64,000 nt of DNA from Prunus persica (GCF_000346465.2 NC_034010.1:10477502-10541501), one strand, 5' to 3'. Shown: positions 1 to 15,087, counted from the stretch's first letter. The notes: generated by a model from the letters alone, not told the origin. Numbers and translations: made by a program.

Positions 1-3000
1 TACATCCGTAACAAATGACTCTTCCCACAAAATTATGACGTTCCCCAAGCTTCGACTCAATCCGATATGTATTGGTCTAAGAAATTGGACAATTCAGGTT
101 CGTACGAAGTTCGTTCTAAAATGAAATGGTTGGTGTATTGCACAGTTTTAGAGATTAGATTTCACTTCTCACCAAACGACTTCTCCCACCATCTTTTTGA
201 TGTTACCCAAGCTTTGAACTCAATCCGATATCGATTGGTCTACGAAATTGGACAATTCAAGTTCGTCCGAAGTTCGTTCGGAAATGGAGTGGTTGGTGTA
301 TTGCATAGTTCTAGAGATTGGATTTCACTCAAAACCTACCAAATGACTCCACCCACCATACTATGTTGTTCCCCAAGTTTTGGACTCAATCCGATATCAA
401 TTGGTCCTTGAAGTTGGACAATTCAGGTTCGTACGAAGTTCGTTCTAAAATAGAGTGGTTGGTGTATTGCATAGTTCTAGAGGTTGGATTTCACTCAAAA
501 CCAACCAAATCACTACTCCCACCATACTATGATGTTCCCCAAGTTTAGGACTCAATCCGATATCGATTGGTCCATGAAATTTGACAATCCAGGCTCGTAT
601 GAAGTTCGTTCTGAATCGGTGTGGTTGGTGTATTGCAAAGAGTTAGATATTGGATTTCACTCAAAACTAGCCAAATGACTCCTCCCACAATATTATGAGG
701 TTCCCCGAGTTTTGGACTCAAACCGATATCGATTGGTCCATGAAATTGGACAATTCATTTTCATACGAAGTTCGTTCTGAAACGAAGTGGTTGGTGTATT
801 GCATAGTTTTAGAGATTGGATTTCACTTAAAACTCGCCAAATGACATTTCCCACGATACTATGATGTTCCCCAAGTTTTGGGCTCAATCCGATACTGATT
901 GGTCCCGGAAATTTGACAATCCAGGTTCGTACACAGTTCGTTCTGAAATGAAGTGCTTGGTGTGTTGCATAGTTTTAGAGATTGGATTTCACTAAAAACT
1001 CACCAAATGACTTCTCCCACGATATTATGATGGTCCCCAAGTTCCCCCCACCATATTATGGTGTTCTCTAAGTTTTGGACTCAATCCGATATCAATTGGT
1101 CCTTGAAATTGGACAATTCAAGTTCGTACGAAATTCGTTCTAAAATGGAGTGGTTGGTGTATTGCATAGTTTTAGAGATTGGATTTCATTCATAACCTAC
1201 CACATGACTGCTCCCACCATACTATGATGTTCCCCAAGTTTTGGACTCAATCCGATATCGATTGGTCCATGAAATTTGACAATCCAGGTTCGTACGAAGT
1301 TCGTTCTGAAATGGATTGGTTGGTGTATTGCATAGTTCTAGGGATTGGATTTCACTCAAAACCTACCAAATGACTACTCCCACCATACTGTGATGTTCCC
1401 CAAGTTTTGGACTCAATCCGATATCGATTGGTCCATGAAATTGGACAATTCATTTTCGTACGAAGTTCGTTCTGAAATGAAGTGGTTGGTGTATTGCATA
1501 GTTTTAGAGACTAGATTTCACTTAAAACTCACCAAATGACTTCTCCCACGATACTATGATGTTCTCCAAGTTTTGGACTCAATCCGATACCGATTGGTCC
1601 CTGAAATTTGACAATCCAGGTTCGTACGAAGTTCGTTCTGAAATGGAGTGGTTGGTGTATTACATAGTTTTAGAGATTGGATTTTACTTAAAACTCACGA
1701 AATGACTTCTCCCACGATATTATTATGTTCCCTAAGTTTTGGACTCAATCCGATATCGATTGATCTATGAAATTGGACAATTCAAGTTCGTACGAAGTTC
1801 GTTCTGAAATGAAGTGGTTGGTGTATTGCATAGTTTTAGAGATTGGATTGCACTTAAAACTCACCAAATGACTTCTCCCATGATATTATGATGTTCCCCA
1901 AGTTCCCCCCACCATATTATGATGTTCCCTAAGTTTTGGACTCAATCCGGTATCGTTTGGTCCATGAAATTGGACATTCCAATTTCGTATGAAGTTCGTT
2001 CTGAAATGGAGTGGTTGGTGTATTGCATAGTTCTAGAGATTGGATTTCACTCAAAACGTACCAAATGACTACTCCCACCACACTATGATGTTCCCCAAGT
2101 TTTGGACTCAATCTTATATCGATTTGTCCGTGAAATTGGACAATTTAGGTTCTTACGAAGTTCGTTCTGAATGGAGCGGTTGGTGTATTGCATAGTTCTA
2201 CAGATTGGAATTCACTCAAAACCTACCAACCATACTATGATGTTCCCCAACTTTTGGACTCAATCCGATATCGATTGGTCCATGAAATTTGACAATCCAG
2301 GTTCGTACGAAGTTCGTTCTGAAATGGAGTGGTTGGTGTATTTCATAGTTTTAGAGATTAGATTTCGCTCAAAACTCACCAAATGACTTCTCCCACGATA
2401 TTATGATGTTCCTCAAGTTTTGGACTCAATCCGATATCGATTGGTCTATGAAATTGGACAATTCAGGTTCGTGCGAAGTTCGTTCTGAAATGAAGTGGTT
2501 GGTGTATTGCATTGTTTTAGAGATTGGATTTCGCTTAAAACCCACCAAATGACTTCTCCCACGATACTATGATGTTCCCAAAGTTTTGGACTCAATCCGA
2601 TATCGGTTGGTCCACGAAATTTGACAATCCCGGTTTTTACGAAATTCGTTCTAAAATGGAGTGGTTGGTGTATTGCATAGTTTTAGAGATTGGATTTCAC
2701 TTAAAACTCACCAAATGACTTCTCGCACGATATTATGATGTTCCCCAAGTTTTGGACTCAATCCGATATCGATTGGTCCATCAAATTGGACAATTCAGGT
2801 TCGTACGAAGTTCCTTCTGAAATGGAGTGATTAGTGTATTGCCTAGTTTTCCCCATTGGATTTCACTCAAATGTCACCAAATGACTCCTCCCACCGTATT
2901 ATGATGGTCCCCAAGCTCCCCCCACCATATTATGATGTTCCCAAAGTTTTGGACTCAATCCGATATCGTTTGGTCTATGAAATTTGACAATTCAGTTTCG

Positions 3001-6000
3001 TACGAAGTTCGTTCGAAAATGGAGTGGTTGGTGTATTGCATAGTTTTGGCAATTGGATTTCACTCAAAACTCACCAAATGACTCCTCCCACTATATTATG
3101 ATGTTCCCCAAGTTTTGGACTCAATCCGATACCGATTGGTCAACGAAATTGGACAATTCACGTTCATACGAAGTTCGTTCTGAAATGGATCGGTTGGTGT
3201 ATTGCATAGTTCTAGGGATTGGATTTCACCCAAAACCTGCCAAATGACTACTCCCACCATACTCTGATGTTCCCCAAGTTTTGGACGCAATCTGATATCG
3301 ATTGGTCCATGAAATTGGACAATTCATTTTCGTACGAAGTTCGTTCTGAAACGAAGTGCTTGGTGCATTGCATAGTTTTAGAGATTGGATTTCACTTAAA
3401 ACTCACCAAATTACTTCTCCCACGATACTATGATGTTCCCCAAGTTTTGGACTTAATCCGATACTGATTGGTCCCTGAAATTTGACAATCCAGGTTCGTA
3501 CGAAGTTCGTTCTGAAATGGAGTGGTTGGTGTATTGCACAGTTTTAGAGATTGGATTTCACTTAAAACCTACCAAATGACTCATCCCACCAAACTATGAT
3601 GTTCCCCAAGTTTTGGACTCAATCTGATATCGATTGGGTCATGAAAATTGGACCAATTCAAGTTCCGTACGAAGTTCATTCTGAAATTGAGTGGTTCGTG
3701 TTTTGCATAGTTTTAGAGATTGGATTTCACTTAAAACTCACCAAATGACTCCCCCCACCATATTATGATGTTCTCTAAGTTTTGGACTCAATCCGATACC
3801 GTTTGGTACATGAATTTGGAGAATTCCATTTCGTACGAAGTTAGTTCTGAAATAGAGTGGTTAGTGTATTGCATAGTTGTAGAGATTGGATGTTACTTAA
3901 AACTCACCACATGACTCCTCCCACCATACTGTGATGTTCCCCAAGTTTTGTACTCAATCCGATATCAATTGGTCCATGAAATTGGACAATTCAGGTTCGT
4001 ACGAAGTTCATTCTGAAATTGAGCGGTTTGTGTTTTGCATAGTTGTAAATATTGGATTTCACTCAAAGAGCACCAAATGACTCCCCCCACCATATTATGA
4101 TGTTCCCCAAGTGTTGGACACAATCTGATATCGTTTGGTCCGTGAAATTGGTCAATTCAGTTTCGTACGAAGTTCGTTCTGAAATGGAGTGGTTGGTGTA
4201 TTGCATAGCTCTAGAGATTGGATTTCACTCAAAACCTACCAAATGACTCCTCCCACCATACTATGTTGTTCCCCAAGTTTTGGACTCAATCCGAAATCGA
4301 TTGGTCCATGAAATTGGACAATTCAGGTTCGTACGAAGTTCATTCTGAAATTAAGTGGTTTGTGTTTTGCATAGTTATAAACATTGGATTTCACTCATAG
4401 AGCACCCAATGACTCCTCCCACCATATTATGATGTTCCCAAGTTTTGGACTCAATCCGATATCGATTGGTCCATGAAATTGGATACTTCAGGTGCGTTCG
4501 AAGTTCGTTCTGAAATTGAGTGGTTTGTGTTTTGCACAGTTGTAAATATTGGATTTGACTCAAAGAGCACCAAATGACTCCTCCCACAAAATTATGACGT
4601 TCCCAAAGCTTCGGACTCAATCCAATATCGAATGGTCCATGAAATTGGACAATTCAGGTTCTTACGAAGTTCGTTCTGAAGTGAAGTGGTTGGTGTATTG
4701 CATAGTTTTAGAGATTGGATTTCACTCAAAACGTATTAATGATTCCTCCTACAATATTATGATGTTCCCCAAGTTTTGGACTCAATCCGATATCGATTGG
4801 TCCATGAAATTGGGCAATTCAGGTTCGTACGAAGTTCGTTATGAAATGAAATGGTTGTTGTATTGCGTAGTTTTAGAGATTGGATTGCCCTTAAAACGCA
4901 CCAAATGACTCCTCCCACCATACTATGTTGTTCCCCAAGTTTTGGACTCAATCCGATATCGATTAGTTCAAGAAATTGGACAATTCAGGTTCATATGAAG
5001 TTCGTTATGAAATTGAGTGGTTTGTGTTTTGCATAGTTGTAAATATTGGATTTTACTCAAAGAGCACCAAATGACTTCTCCCACGATATTATGATGTTCC
5101 CCAAGTTTTGGACTTAATCCGATATCGATTGGTCCATGAAATTAGACAATTCAGGTTCATACGAAATTCTTTCTGAAATGGAGTGGTTGGTCTATTGCAT
5201 TGTTTAAGTGATTGGATTTCACTCAAAACCTACCAAATGACTACTCCCACCATATTATAATGTTCCCCAAGTTTTGGACTCAATCCGATATCGATTGGTC
5301 CATGAAATTTGACAATTCAAGTTCGTGCGAAGTTCGTTCTCACCAAATGACTCCTCCCACCAGATTATGATGTTCCCCAAGTGTTGGACTCAATCCGATA
5401 TCGATTGGTCCACGAAATTGGACAATTCAGGTTCTTACGAAGTTCGTTCTGAAATGAAGTGGTTGGTGTATTGCACAGGTCTAGAGATTGGATTTCACTC
5501 AAAGCTCACCAAATGACTCCCCCCACGATATTATAATGTTGCCCAAGTTTTGGTCTCAATCCGATATGGATTGGTCTACGACATTTGACAATCCAGGTTC
5601 GTACGAAGTTCATTCTGAAATGAAGTGGTTGGTGTATTGCATAGTTTTAGGGATTGGATTTCACTTAAAACTCACCAAATGACTCTTCCCACCATACTAT
5701 GATGTTCCCCAAGTTTTGGACTAAATCCGATATCGATTGGTCCGTGAAATTTGACAATTCAGGTTCGTACGATGTTCGTTCTGAAATGGAGTAGTCGATG
5801 TATTGCATAGTTCTAGAGATTGGATTTCCCTCAAACCTAGCCAAATGACTCCTCCCACCATATTATGATCTTCCCCAAGTTTTGGACTCAATCCGATATC
5901 GATTGTTCCCTGAAATCGGACAATTCATATTCGTACGAAGTTCGTTCTGAAATGGAGTGGTTGGTGTATTGTATAGTTCTTGAGATTCGATTTCACTCAA

Positions 6001-9000
6001 AACTCACCAAATGACTCCTCCCACCAAATTATGATGTTCCCTAAGTGTTGGACTCAATCCGATATCGATTGGTCCATGAAATTGGACAATTCAGGTTCGT
6101 ACGAAGTTCGTTCTGAAACGGAGTGGTTGGTGTATTGCACAGTTCTAGAGATTGGATTTCACTCAAAACTCATCAAATGACTCCCCCCAAGATGTTATAA
6201 TGTTCCCCAAGTTTTGGACTCAATCCGATATAGATTGGTCTACGACATTTGAAAATCCAGTTTCGTACAAAGTTCGTTCTGAAATAAAGTGGTTGGTGTA
6301 TTGCATAGTTTTAGAGATAGGATTTCGCTCAAAACCTACCAAATGGCTACTCCCACCATATTATGATGTTCTCCAAGTTTTGGACTCAATCCGATATCGA
6401 TTGGTCCATGAAATTGGACAATTCAGGTTTGTACGAAGTTTAATCTGAAATGAAGTGGTTGGTGTATTGCACAGTTCTAGAGATTGGATTTCACTCAAAA
6501 CCTACCAAATGACTCATCCCACCATACTATGATGTTCCCCAAGTTTTGGACTTAATCCGATATCGATTGGTCCATGAAATTTAACAATTCAGGTTCCCAC
6601 GAAGTTCGTTCTGAAATGGATTGGATGGTGTATTGCATACTATGATGTTCCCCAAGTTTTGGACTTAATCCGATATCGATTGGTCCATGAAATTGGATAA
6701 TTCAGGTTCGTACGAAGTTCATTATGAAATTGAGTGGGTTGCGTTTTGCATAGTTGTAAATATTGTATTTCACTCAAAGAGCACCAAATGACTCCTCCTA
6801 CCATATTATGATTTTCCCCAAGTTTTGGACTCAATCCGATATCGATTGGTCCATGAAATTGGACAATTCAAGTTTGTACGAAGTTCGTTCTGAAATGAAG
6901 TGGTTGGTGTATTGCACAGTTCTGAAGATTGGATTTCACTCAAAACCTACCAAATGACTCCTCTCACCATACTATGATGTTCCCCAGTTTTGGACTCAAT
7001 CTGATATCGATTGGTCCATGAAATTGGACAATTCAATTTCGTACGAAGTTCGTTCTGAAATTGAGTGGTTTTATGTTTTCCATAGTTTTAGAGATTGGAT
7101 TTCACTTAAAACTCACCAAATAACTTCCCCCACCATATTATGATGTTCGCCAAGTTTTGGACTCAATCCGATACCGTTTGGTCCATGAAATTGGACAATT
7201 CAGTTTCGTACGAAGTTCGTTATGAAATGGAGTGGTTGGTGTATTGCATAGTTCTAGAGATTGGATTTCACTTAAAACTCACCAAGTGACTCCTCCCACC
7301 ATACTATGATGTTCCCCAAGTTTTGGACTCAATCCGATATCAATTGGTCCATGAAATTGGACAATTCAGGTTCGTACGAAGTTTATTCTGAAACTGAGTG
7401 GTTTGTGTTTTGCATAGTTGTAAATATTGAATTTCACTCAAAGGGCACCAAATGACTCCTCCCACCATATTATGATGTTCCCCAAGTTTTGGACTCAATC
7501 CGATATCGTTGGTCCATGAAATTGGACAATTCAGTTTCGTACGAAGTTCGTTATGAAATGGAGTGGTTGGTGTATTGCATAGTTGTAGAGTTTGGATTTC
7601 ACTCAAAACCTACCAAATGACTCCTCCCACCATCCTATGATGTTCCCCAAGTTTTGGACTCAATCTAATATCGATTGGTCCATGAAAATGGACAATTCAG
7701 GTTTGTACGAAGTTCGTTCTGAAATGGAGTGGCTGGTGTATTGCATATTTCTAGAGATTAGATTTCACTCAAAAGTCACCAAATGACTTCTCCCACCATT
7801 TCACTTAAAACTCAATTTGATATCGATTGGTCCATGAAATTGGACCATTCAGGTTCGTACGAAGTTCGTTCTGAAATAGAGTGGTTGGTGTATTGCATAG
7901 AGTTAGATATTGAATTTCACTCAACACTAGCCAAATGACTCCCCCCACCATATTATGATATTCCCCAAGAGTTGGACTCAATCCGATATCGATTGGTCCA
8001 TGAAATTAGATAATTCAGGTTCGAACGAAGTTCGTTCTGAAATGGAGTGGTTGGTGTATTGCAGAGTTTTATGGGTTGGATTTCTCTCAAAACTCACCAA
8101 ATGACTCCTCCCACCATATTATGGCGTTCCCCATGTTTTGGGCTCAATCCGATATCGATTGGTCCATCAAATTGGACAATTCAGGTTCGCACGAAGTTCG
8201 TTCTAAAATGGAGTGGTTAGTGTATTGCATAGTTTTAGACATTGGATTTCACACAAAAGTCGCCAAATGACTCCTCCCACCATATTATGATATCCCGCAA
8301 GTTTTGGACTCAATCTTATATCGATTGGTCCATGAAATTGGACAATTCAAGTTCGTACGAAGTGCGTTCCGGAAGGGATCGGTTGGTGTATTGCATGCTT
8401 CTAGAGATTAGATTTCACTTCAAAGTCACCACATGTCTCTTCCCACCGTACTATGATGTTCCCCAAGTTTTGGACTCAATCCAACATCTATTGGTCCACG
8501 AAATTGGACAATTCAGGTTCGTACGAAGTTCGTTCTGAAATGAAATGGTTGGTATATTGCGTAGTTCTAGAGATTGCATTTCACTCAAAACCTGCAAAAT
8601 GACTCCTCCAACCATACTATGATGTTCCCCAAGTATTGGACTCAATCAGATATCGATTGGTCCATGAAATTTAACAATCCAGGTTCGTACGAAGTTCGTT
8701 CTGAAATGGAGCGGTTGGTGTTTTGCATAGTTCTAGAGATTGGATTTCCCAGAAAACCTACCAAATGACTACTCCCACCATACTATGATGTTCCTCAAGT
8801 TTTGGACTCAATCCGATATCGATTGGTCCATGAAATTTGACAATTCAGTTTCGTACGAAGTTCGTTCTGAAATGGAGAGGTTGGTGAATTACATAATTCT
8901 AGAGATTGGATTTCACTCAAAACCGACCGCTTGACTCCTCCCACCATACTATGTTGTTCCCCATATTTTGGACTCAATCCGATATCGATTGGTCCATGAA

Positions 9001-9889
9001 ATTGGACAATTCAGGTTCGTACGAAGTTCGTTCTCAAATTGAGTGGTTTGGGTTTTGCATAGTTGTAAATATTGGATTTCACTCAAAGAGCACCAAATGA
9101 CTCCTCCTACGATACTATGATGTTCCCCAAGTTTTGGACTCAATCCGATATCGATTGGTCCATGAAATTGGACAATTCAGGTTCGTACGAAGTTCGTTCT
9201 GAAATAAAGTGGTTGGTATATTGCATAGTTTTAGAGATTGGATTTCACTCAAAACTAGCCAAATGACTCCCGCCACCATATTATGTTGTTCCCCAAGTTT
9301 TGGACCCAATCCGGCATCGATTGGTCCATGAAATTGGACAATTCAGGTTCGTACGAAGTTCGTTCGGAAATGGAGTGGCCGGTGTATTGCATAGTTCTAG
9401 GGATTGGATTTCACTCAAAACCTACCAAATGACTCCTCCCACCATACTATGATGTTCCCCAAGTTTTGGACTTAATCCGATATCGATTGATCCATGAAAT
9501 TGGACAATTTAGATTCGTACGAAGTTCGTTCTGAAATAGAGTGGTTGGTGTATTGCATTGTTTTAGATATTGGATTTCACTCAAAACTAGCCAAATGACT
9601 CCCCCTACCATATTATGTTGTTCCCTAAGTTTTGGACTCAATCCGATATCGATTGGTCCATGAAATTGGACAATTTAGGTTCGTACGACTTTCGTTCTAA
9701 AGTGGAGTGGTTGGTGTATTGCATTGTTTTAGAGATTGGATTTTACTCTAAACCACCCAAATGACTCCTCCAACCATACTATGATGTTCCCCAAGTTTTG
9801 GACTCAATCCGATATCGATTGGTTCCATGAAATTGGACAATTCAGGTTCGTACGAAGTTCGTTCTGAAATGGAGTGGTTAGTGTATTGT
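1..9889 (+). repeat. 166-bp satellite array, block 1
   Basis: Head-to-tail tandem array of a 166-bp monomer, about 60 copies. Each unit contains, in order, GGATTTCACTC, CACCAAATGACTCC, CCACCATATTATGATGTTCC, AAGTTTTGGACTCAATCCG, GAAATTGGACAATTCAGG, TACGAAGTTCGTTCTG and GAGTGGTTGGTGTATTGC. Landmarks recur every 166 bp (for example 8574, 8740, 8906, 9072). Units differ from each other by many substitutions and small indels. Because 166 is not a multiple of three, the repeat gives recurring open frames of about 64 residues on both strands; these are by-products and not genes. A centromeric or pericentromeric satellite is inferred from size and extent. Confidence 0.95.
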
Positions 9890-11153
9890 TGATAACTCAT
9901 ATATTTATATATTTATACCATCCATTTCTAGTATTTTTGTGATGTTTTTGAGTTAAACTTGTTGCGTTTTATCCTATTTTGTGTTAGTATGCAGTTGCAT
10001 ATAGTTTAGGATCAAGTTGAAGGCAAAAGAAATGAAAACATGCCATTTTTGGAGCTGACCCTTATTCAAACGTGGAAACAAGTTTCGTGACCTGTTTTGA
10101 AGTCCAAATAAAGAATGCAAGGCGAACCTGGCTTGTTTGAAGACTAAGAGCGGAGTGGGAAAGCAATGGGGATTTCTAGCTTGATTTGGAGGTGCCAAAT
10201 AAGGTAAAAACGTGCAAAATAAAGGCTGATTCATTAGGATATCTTTGGAACATCTTGCAGCCTTGTTTACCCCATAAAAACTTGCCTTTTAGCCACTTTT
10301 AAAACCCTTATTTATTTTGGACGAATTTCACAACCCTAGATCAGGCTTCTTGGTTATTCTCTCCTTTCATGCACACTAAAACCCTAGCCGTCCATATATT
10401 TCCACCATCAGGACTTAGCGCAAGAGGTGGTTCTTGGAGAAGTTCAACATCAGAATTGGTTCAAGGGTTTCCTCTCATGAATTTATTTTCACTCATGTTG
10501 TTTATTTTTGTTTTAATCTCTTTGAACATGATGTGTAACTAAATTCATAGCTAGGGATTTCGATGTAGCCTTGCAACATTGATCCATGTTTTTAAGTTAA
10601 AGTATTCAGTTCATCAATCTGTTTCTTGTTTCATTCACTGAATCTATTGTTCAATTTGTTTGTCAATTTTAATGTTTGATCACCATTAGAGTCGCCTACA
10701 GATTATCTAGACAAGGTTATAGTAAACATCATGCTTAATCTTGTTAGACATGTGAATGAATGAAGAGAATGCTATGCAAACATCATGCTGTGTATTTTCT
10801 TTGGTTCTTTAACGTTTTCTTGCATGCTAATGACTCTTAACTTGGAACCAAAGTTGAACATCCCAACTAGGTTGCAGATTAGGAGAATTTGATCAAAACC
10901 ACACATCATATGGCTGATCATATTTATGTAAAAAGAACTCTGGAAACAGGTTGGTAGGTGAGTTCGGTTTAATTTTATAAACATGGAATTAGTTTTGCAA
11001 TGGTGAATTCGAAATCCCTGGTCTCTTCCCTATTCTTTCTACATCAATATATTATTTACTGCTACATTCTTTTTGCATTTTAAAACACAAAAACTACTTT
11101 CAAATCATCACTTTCATTTTTAGTTAGGGTTCTTTCAAAACTAGTAATTGTAA
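9890..11153 (+). mobile_element. LTR-like retrotransposon remnant (possible Ty3/gypsy LTR)
   Basis: A 1.26-kb non-satellite insertion that begins TGATAACTCAT and has no long open frame. Around 10531-10558 it carries GTGTAACTAA followed by TAGCTAGGG. The same pair (GTGTAACTAA, then TAGTTAGGG) occurs on the minus strand of the insertion at 14516-15615, which also begins TGATAA. I read both as LTRs, probably of Tat/Athila-like Ty3/gypsy elements, from the start and this promoter-proximal signature. No target-site duplication is visible: satellite resumes near 11154 about 60 bp earlier in the monomer than it stopped. The right end is therefore approximate and the copy may be truncated. Confidence 0.55.
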
Positions 11154-14100
11154 GTGAAATTGGACAATTCAAGTTCGTAGAAATTTAGTTCTGAAATGGA
11201 GTGGTTGGTGTATTGCATAGTTCTAGATATTGGATTTCACTCCATAGTCACCTGATGACTCCTCCCACCATATTATGGTGTTCCCAAATTTTGGGACTCA
11301 ATCCGATATCGATTGGTCCGTCAAAATTGGACAATTCAGGTTCGTACGAAGTTCGTTCTGAAATGGAATTGTTGGTGTTTTGCATAGTTTTAGAGATTGG
11401 ATTTCCCACAAAAAGCACCAAATGACTCCTCCCCCATATTATGGAGTTCCCCATGTTTTGGACTCAATCCGATATCGATTGGTAAATGAAATTGGACAAT
11501 TCAGGTTCGTACGAAGTTCGTTCTGAAATGGAGTGGTTAGTATATTGTATAGTTCTAGAGATTGGATTTCACTCAAAACCTACCAAATGACTCCTCCCAC
11601 CATACTATCATGTACCCCGAGTTTTGGACTTAATCCGATATCAATTGGTCCATGAAATTGGACAATTCAGGTTCGTATGAAGTTCATTCTGAAATGGAGT
11701 GGTTGGTGTATTGCATAGTTCTAGAGATTGGATTTCACTCATAACCTACCAAATGACTCCTCCCACGATGTTATGAAGTTCCCAAGTTTTGGATTCAATC
11801 CGATAACGATTGGTCCATGAAATTGGACAATTCAGGTTCGTATGAAGTTCGTTATGAAATGGAGTTGTTGGTGTATTGCATAGTTCTAGAGATTGAATTT
11901 CACTCTGAAGTCACCAAAATGACTCATCCCACCCGATTATGATGTTCCCCAATTTTGGGACTCAATCCGAAATCTATTGGTCTACCAAAATTGGACAATT
12001 CAGGTTCGTACGAAGTTCGTTTTGAAATGGAATGGTTTGTGTTGTGCATAGTTTTAGAGATTGGACTTCCCTCAAAACCCACCAAATGACTCCTCCCGGT
12101 CATATTATGATGTCCCCCAAGTTTTGGACTCAATCTCATATCGATTGGTCCATGAAATTGGACAATTCAGGTTCGTAAGTAGTTCGTTATGAAATGGAGT
12201 GCTTGGTGTTTCGCACAGTTTTAGAGATTGGATTTCACTCAAAAAACACCAAATGACTTCTCCCCCCATATTATGGAGTTCCCTATGTTTTGGACTCAAT
12301 CCGATAATGATTGGTAAATGAAATTGGACAATTCAGGTTCGTACGAAGTTCCTTCTGAAATGGAGTGGTTGGTGTATTGCATAGTTCTAGAGATTGGATT
12401 TCACTCCAAAGTAACCAAATGACTCCTCCCACCATATTATGATGTTCCCCATGTTTTGGACTCAATCCAATATCGATTGGTCAGTGAAATTGGAGCATTT
12501 AGGTTCGTACGAAGTTCGTTCTGAAATGGAGAGGTTGGAGTATTGCATAGTTTTAGAGATTGGATTTCACTCAAAACTCACCAAATGACTCCTCCGACGA
12601 TATTATGATGTTCCCCAAGTTTTGGACTCAATCCGATATCGATTGGTCCATGAAATTGGACAATTCTGGTTTGTACGAAGTTCGTTCTGAAATGGAGTGG
12701 TTGGTGTATTGCATAGTTTTAGATATTGGATTTCACTCAAAAAGCACCAAATGACACCTCCTACCGTATTATGATGTTTCCTAAGTTTTGGACTCAATCC
12801 GATATCGATTGGTCCATGAAATTGGACAATTCATGTTCGTATGAAGTTCGTTCTAAAATGGAGTGGTTTGTGTTTTGCAATGTTTTAGATATTGGATTTC
12901 ACAGAAAGAGCACCAAATGACACCTCCTACTATATTATGATGTTCCCCAAGATTTGGACTCAATCCGATATCGATTGATCCAAGAAATTGGACAATTCAT
13001 GTTCGTACGTAGTTCGTTCTGAACTGGAGTGGTTGGTGTATTGCACAGTTTAGAGATTGGATTTTACTCAAAACTCACCAAAGGATTCCTCCCGCCATAG
13101 TATGATGTTCTCCAAGTTTTGGACTCAATCCGATATCGATTGGTCCATGAAATTGGACAATTATGGTTCGTACAAAGTTCGTTCTTAAATGGAGTGGTTT
13201 GAGTTTTGCTTAGTTTTGAATATTGGATTTCACTCAAAGAGCACAAAATGACTCCTCTCACCATATTATGATGTTCCCGAAGTTTTGGACTCAATCCGAT
13301 ATCGATTGGTCCACGAAATTGGACAGTTCAGGTTTCGTACGAAGTTCAATATGAAACGGAGTGCTTGGTGTTTTCCATAATTTTAGAGATTGGATTTCAC
13401 TAAACACCAACCAAATGACTCATCCCACCATAATTTGATGTTCCCTAAGTTTTGGGATCAATCCGATATCGATTGGTCCATGAAATTGGACAATTCAGGA
13501 TCGTACGTAGTTCGTTCTGAAATGGAGTGGTTTGTGTATTGTATAGTTCTAGATATTGGATTTCACTCAAAACCCACCAAATGTCCCGTTCCACCATATT
13601 ATGTTGTACCTTAAGTTTTGGACTCAATCCGATATCGATTGGTCCATGTAATCGGACAATTCAGGTTCGTACGAAGTTCGCTCTGAAATGGTGTAGTTGG
13701 TGGATTGCGTAGTTTCAGAGATTGGATTTCACTCACCAAATGACTCCACCCACCATATTATGATGTTCCCCAAGTTTTGGACTCAAGCCGATATCGATTG
13801 ATCCATGTAATTGGACAATTCCGGTTCTTACGAAGTTCGCTCTGAAATAGAGCGATCAGTGTATTGCATAGTTTTAGAGATTCGATTTCACTGAAAACCC
13901 ACCAAATAACTCCTCCCACCATATTATGATGTTCTCTAAGTTTTGGACTCAATCTGATATCGATTGGTCCCTGAAATAGGACAATTCAGGTTCATACGAA
14001 GTTCGTTTTGAAATGGAGTGGTTGGTGTGTTGCAGAATTTTAGAGATTGGATTTTCACTCAACACCCACCAAATGACTCCACCCACTATATTATGATGTT

Positions 14101-14515
14101 CACCAAGTTTGGGACTCAATCCGATATAGATTGGTCCATGAAATTGGATAATTCATGTTTGTACAAAGTTCGTTCTGAAATGGAGTGATTGGTCTATTTC
14201 ATAGTTTTTGATATTCGATTTCACTCAAAACCCCCCAAATGACTCCTCCCACCCTATTATGATATTCCCCAAGTTTTGGACTCAATCCTATATCGATTGG
14301 TCCATGAAATTGGACAATTCAAGTTCGTACGAAGTTTGTTCCGAAATGGAGTGGCTGGTGTGTTGTATAGTTTTAGAGATTGGATTTCACTCACAGCACC
14401 AAATGACTCCTCCCACGATATTATGATGTTCCCCAAGTTTTGGGCTCAATCCGATATCGATTGGTCCATGAAATTGGACAATTCAGGTTCGTACGAAGTT
14501 CGTTCTGAACTGGAG
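11154..14515 (+). repeat. 166-bp satellite array, block 2
   Basis: About 20 monomers of the same 166-bp satellite in the same orientation. The first unit after the junction is degraded (TAGAAATTTAGTTCTG instead of TACGAAGTTCGTTCTG). Several neighbouring units share variants such as a CCCCCATATTATGGAGTTCC segment near 11430 and 12260, which suggests local amplification. No genes. Confidence 0.93.
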
Positions 14516-14945
14516 GTTAACACATAATAATAAAAGCAACTTAATAATAAAAGCAAGGACATAATAAACTCACCAAGCACATAATAAATTCAAAACTCAC
14601 TCAAAACTCATCAAACACATAATAAACTGGAGATTAACAACTTAATAATAAAAGCAAGGAAATCAATTAACTATAAAATCATCCATAACATTGAATATTC
14701 ATGACTAGGGCTTCATCCTAAGCCCTAACTAAATGGATTAGTTACACATAACTATGAATACAGAAAATAAGAAATACATAGATAGGATAAAGAGAGGAGA
14801 AGAACTAGATGATGGCAGCAAGGAAGTTCCCAGGACAGCTCCGAGCTCCCTTCTCTCTTTGTGGTGAATCTGAATATGTGTATGAGAGTAATGGATGAAG
14901 TGAATGTGTGTGTCTGCTTCTATCTTGAATGAGTGTGCAGCTCTC

Positions 14946-14953
14946 TATTTATA
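14946..14953 (-). promoter_or_regulatory. TATA box of the minus-strand LTR
   Basis: TATAAATA on the minus strand, followed after about 25 bases by AGCTGCACAC. This fits a polymerase II promoter inside an LTR. Activity is not shown. Confidence 0.4.
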
Positions 14954-15009
14954 CAGTGCAATTTCGTCATCCCCTTTGGCTGGTGAAGCACACCTCTCTT
15001 AGCTGCTCG

Positions 15010-15087
15010 CAACTGCTCTAGCTGCCCATACATGCCAACTGCTCCAGCTACCCATACTTGCCAACTGCTCCAGCTGCAAATACATGC
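15010..15087. repeat. 26-bp minisatellite, three copies
   Basis: CAACTGCTC starts at 15010, 15036 and 15062. Each copy continues with AGCTGCCCATACATGC or a close variant. It lies in the upstream half of the minus-strand LTR, before its TATA box. Confidence 0.8.

Noticed and set aside
1..9889. A CENP-B-box-like motif in the satellite
   Set aside because: No TTCG....A..CGGG-type match was seen in the monomer, so I claim no such site.
9974..10984. Short open frames inside the first LTR-like insertion as host genes
   Set aside because: They are short, lack recognisable domains, and lie in AT-rich sequence with LTR-like features.
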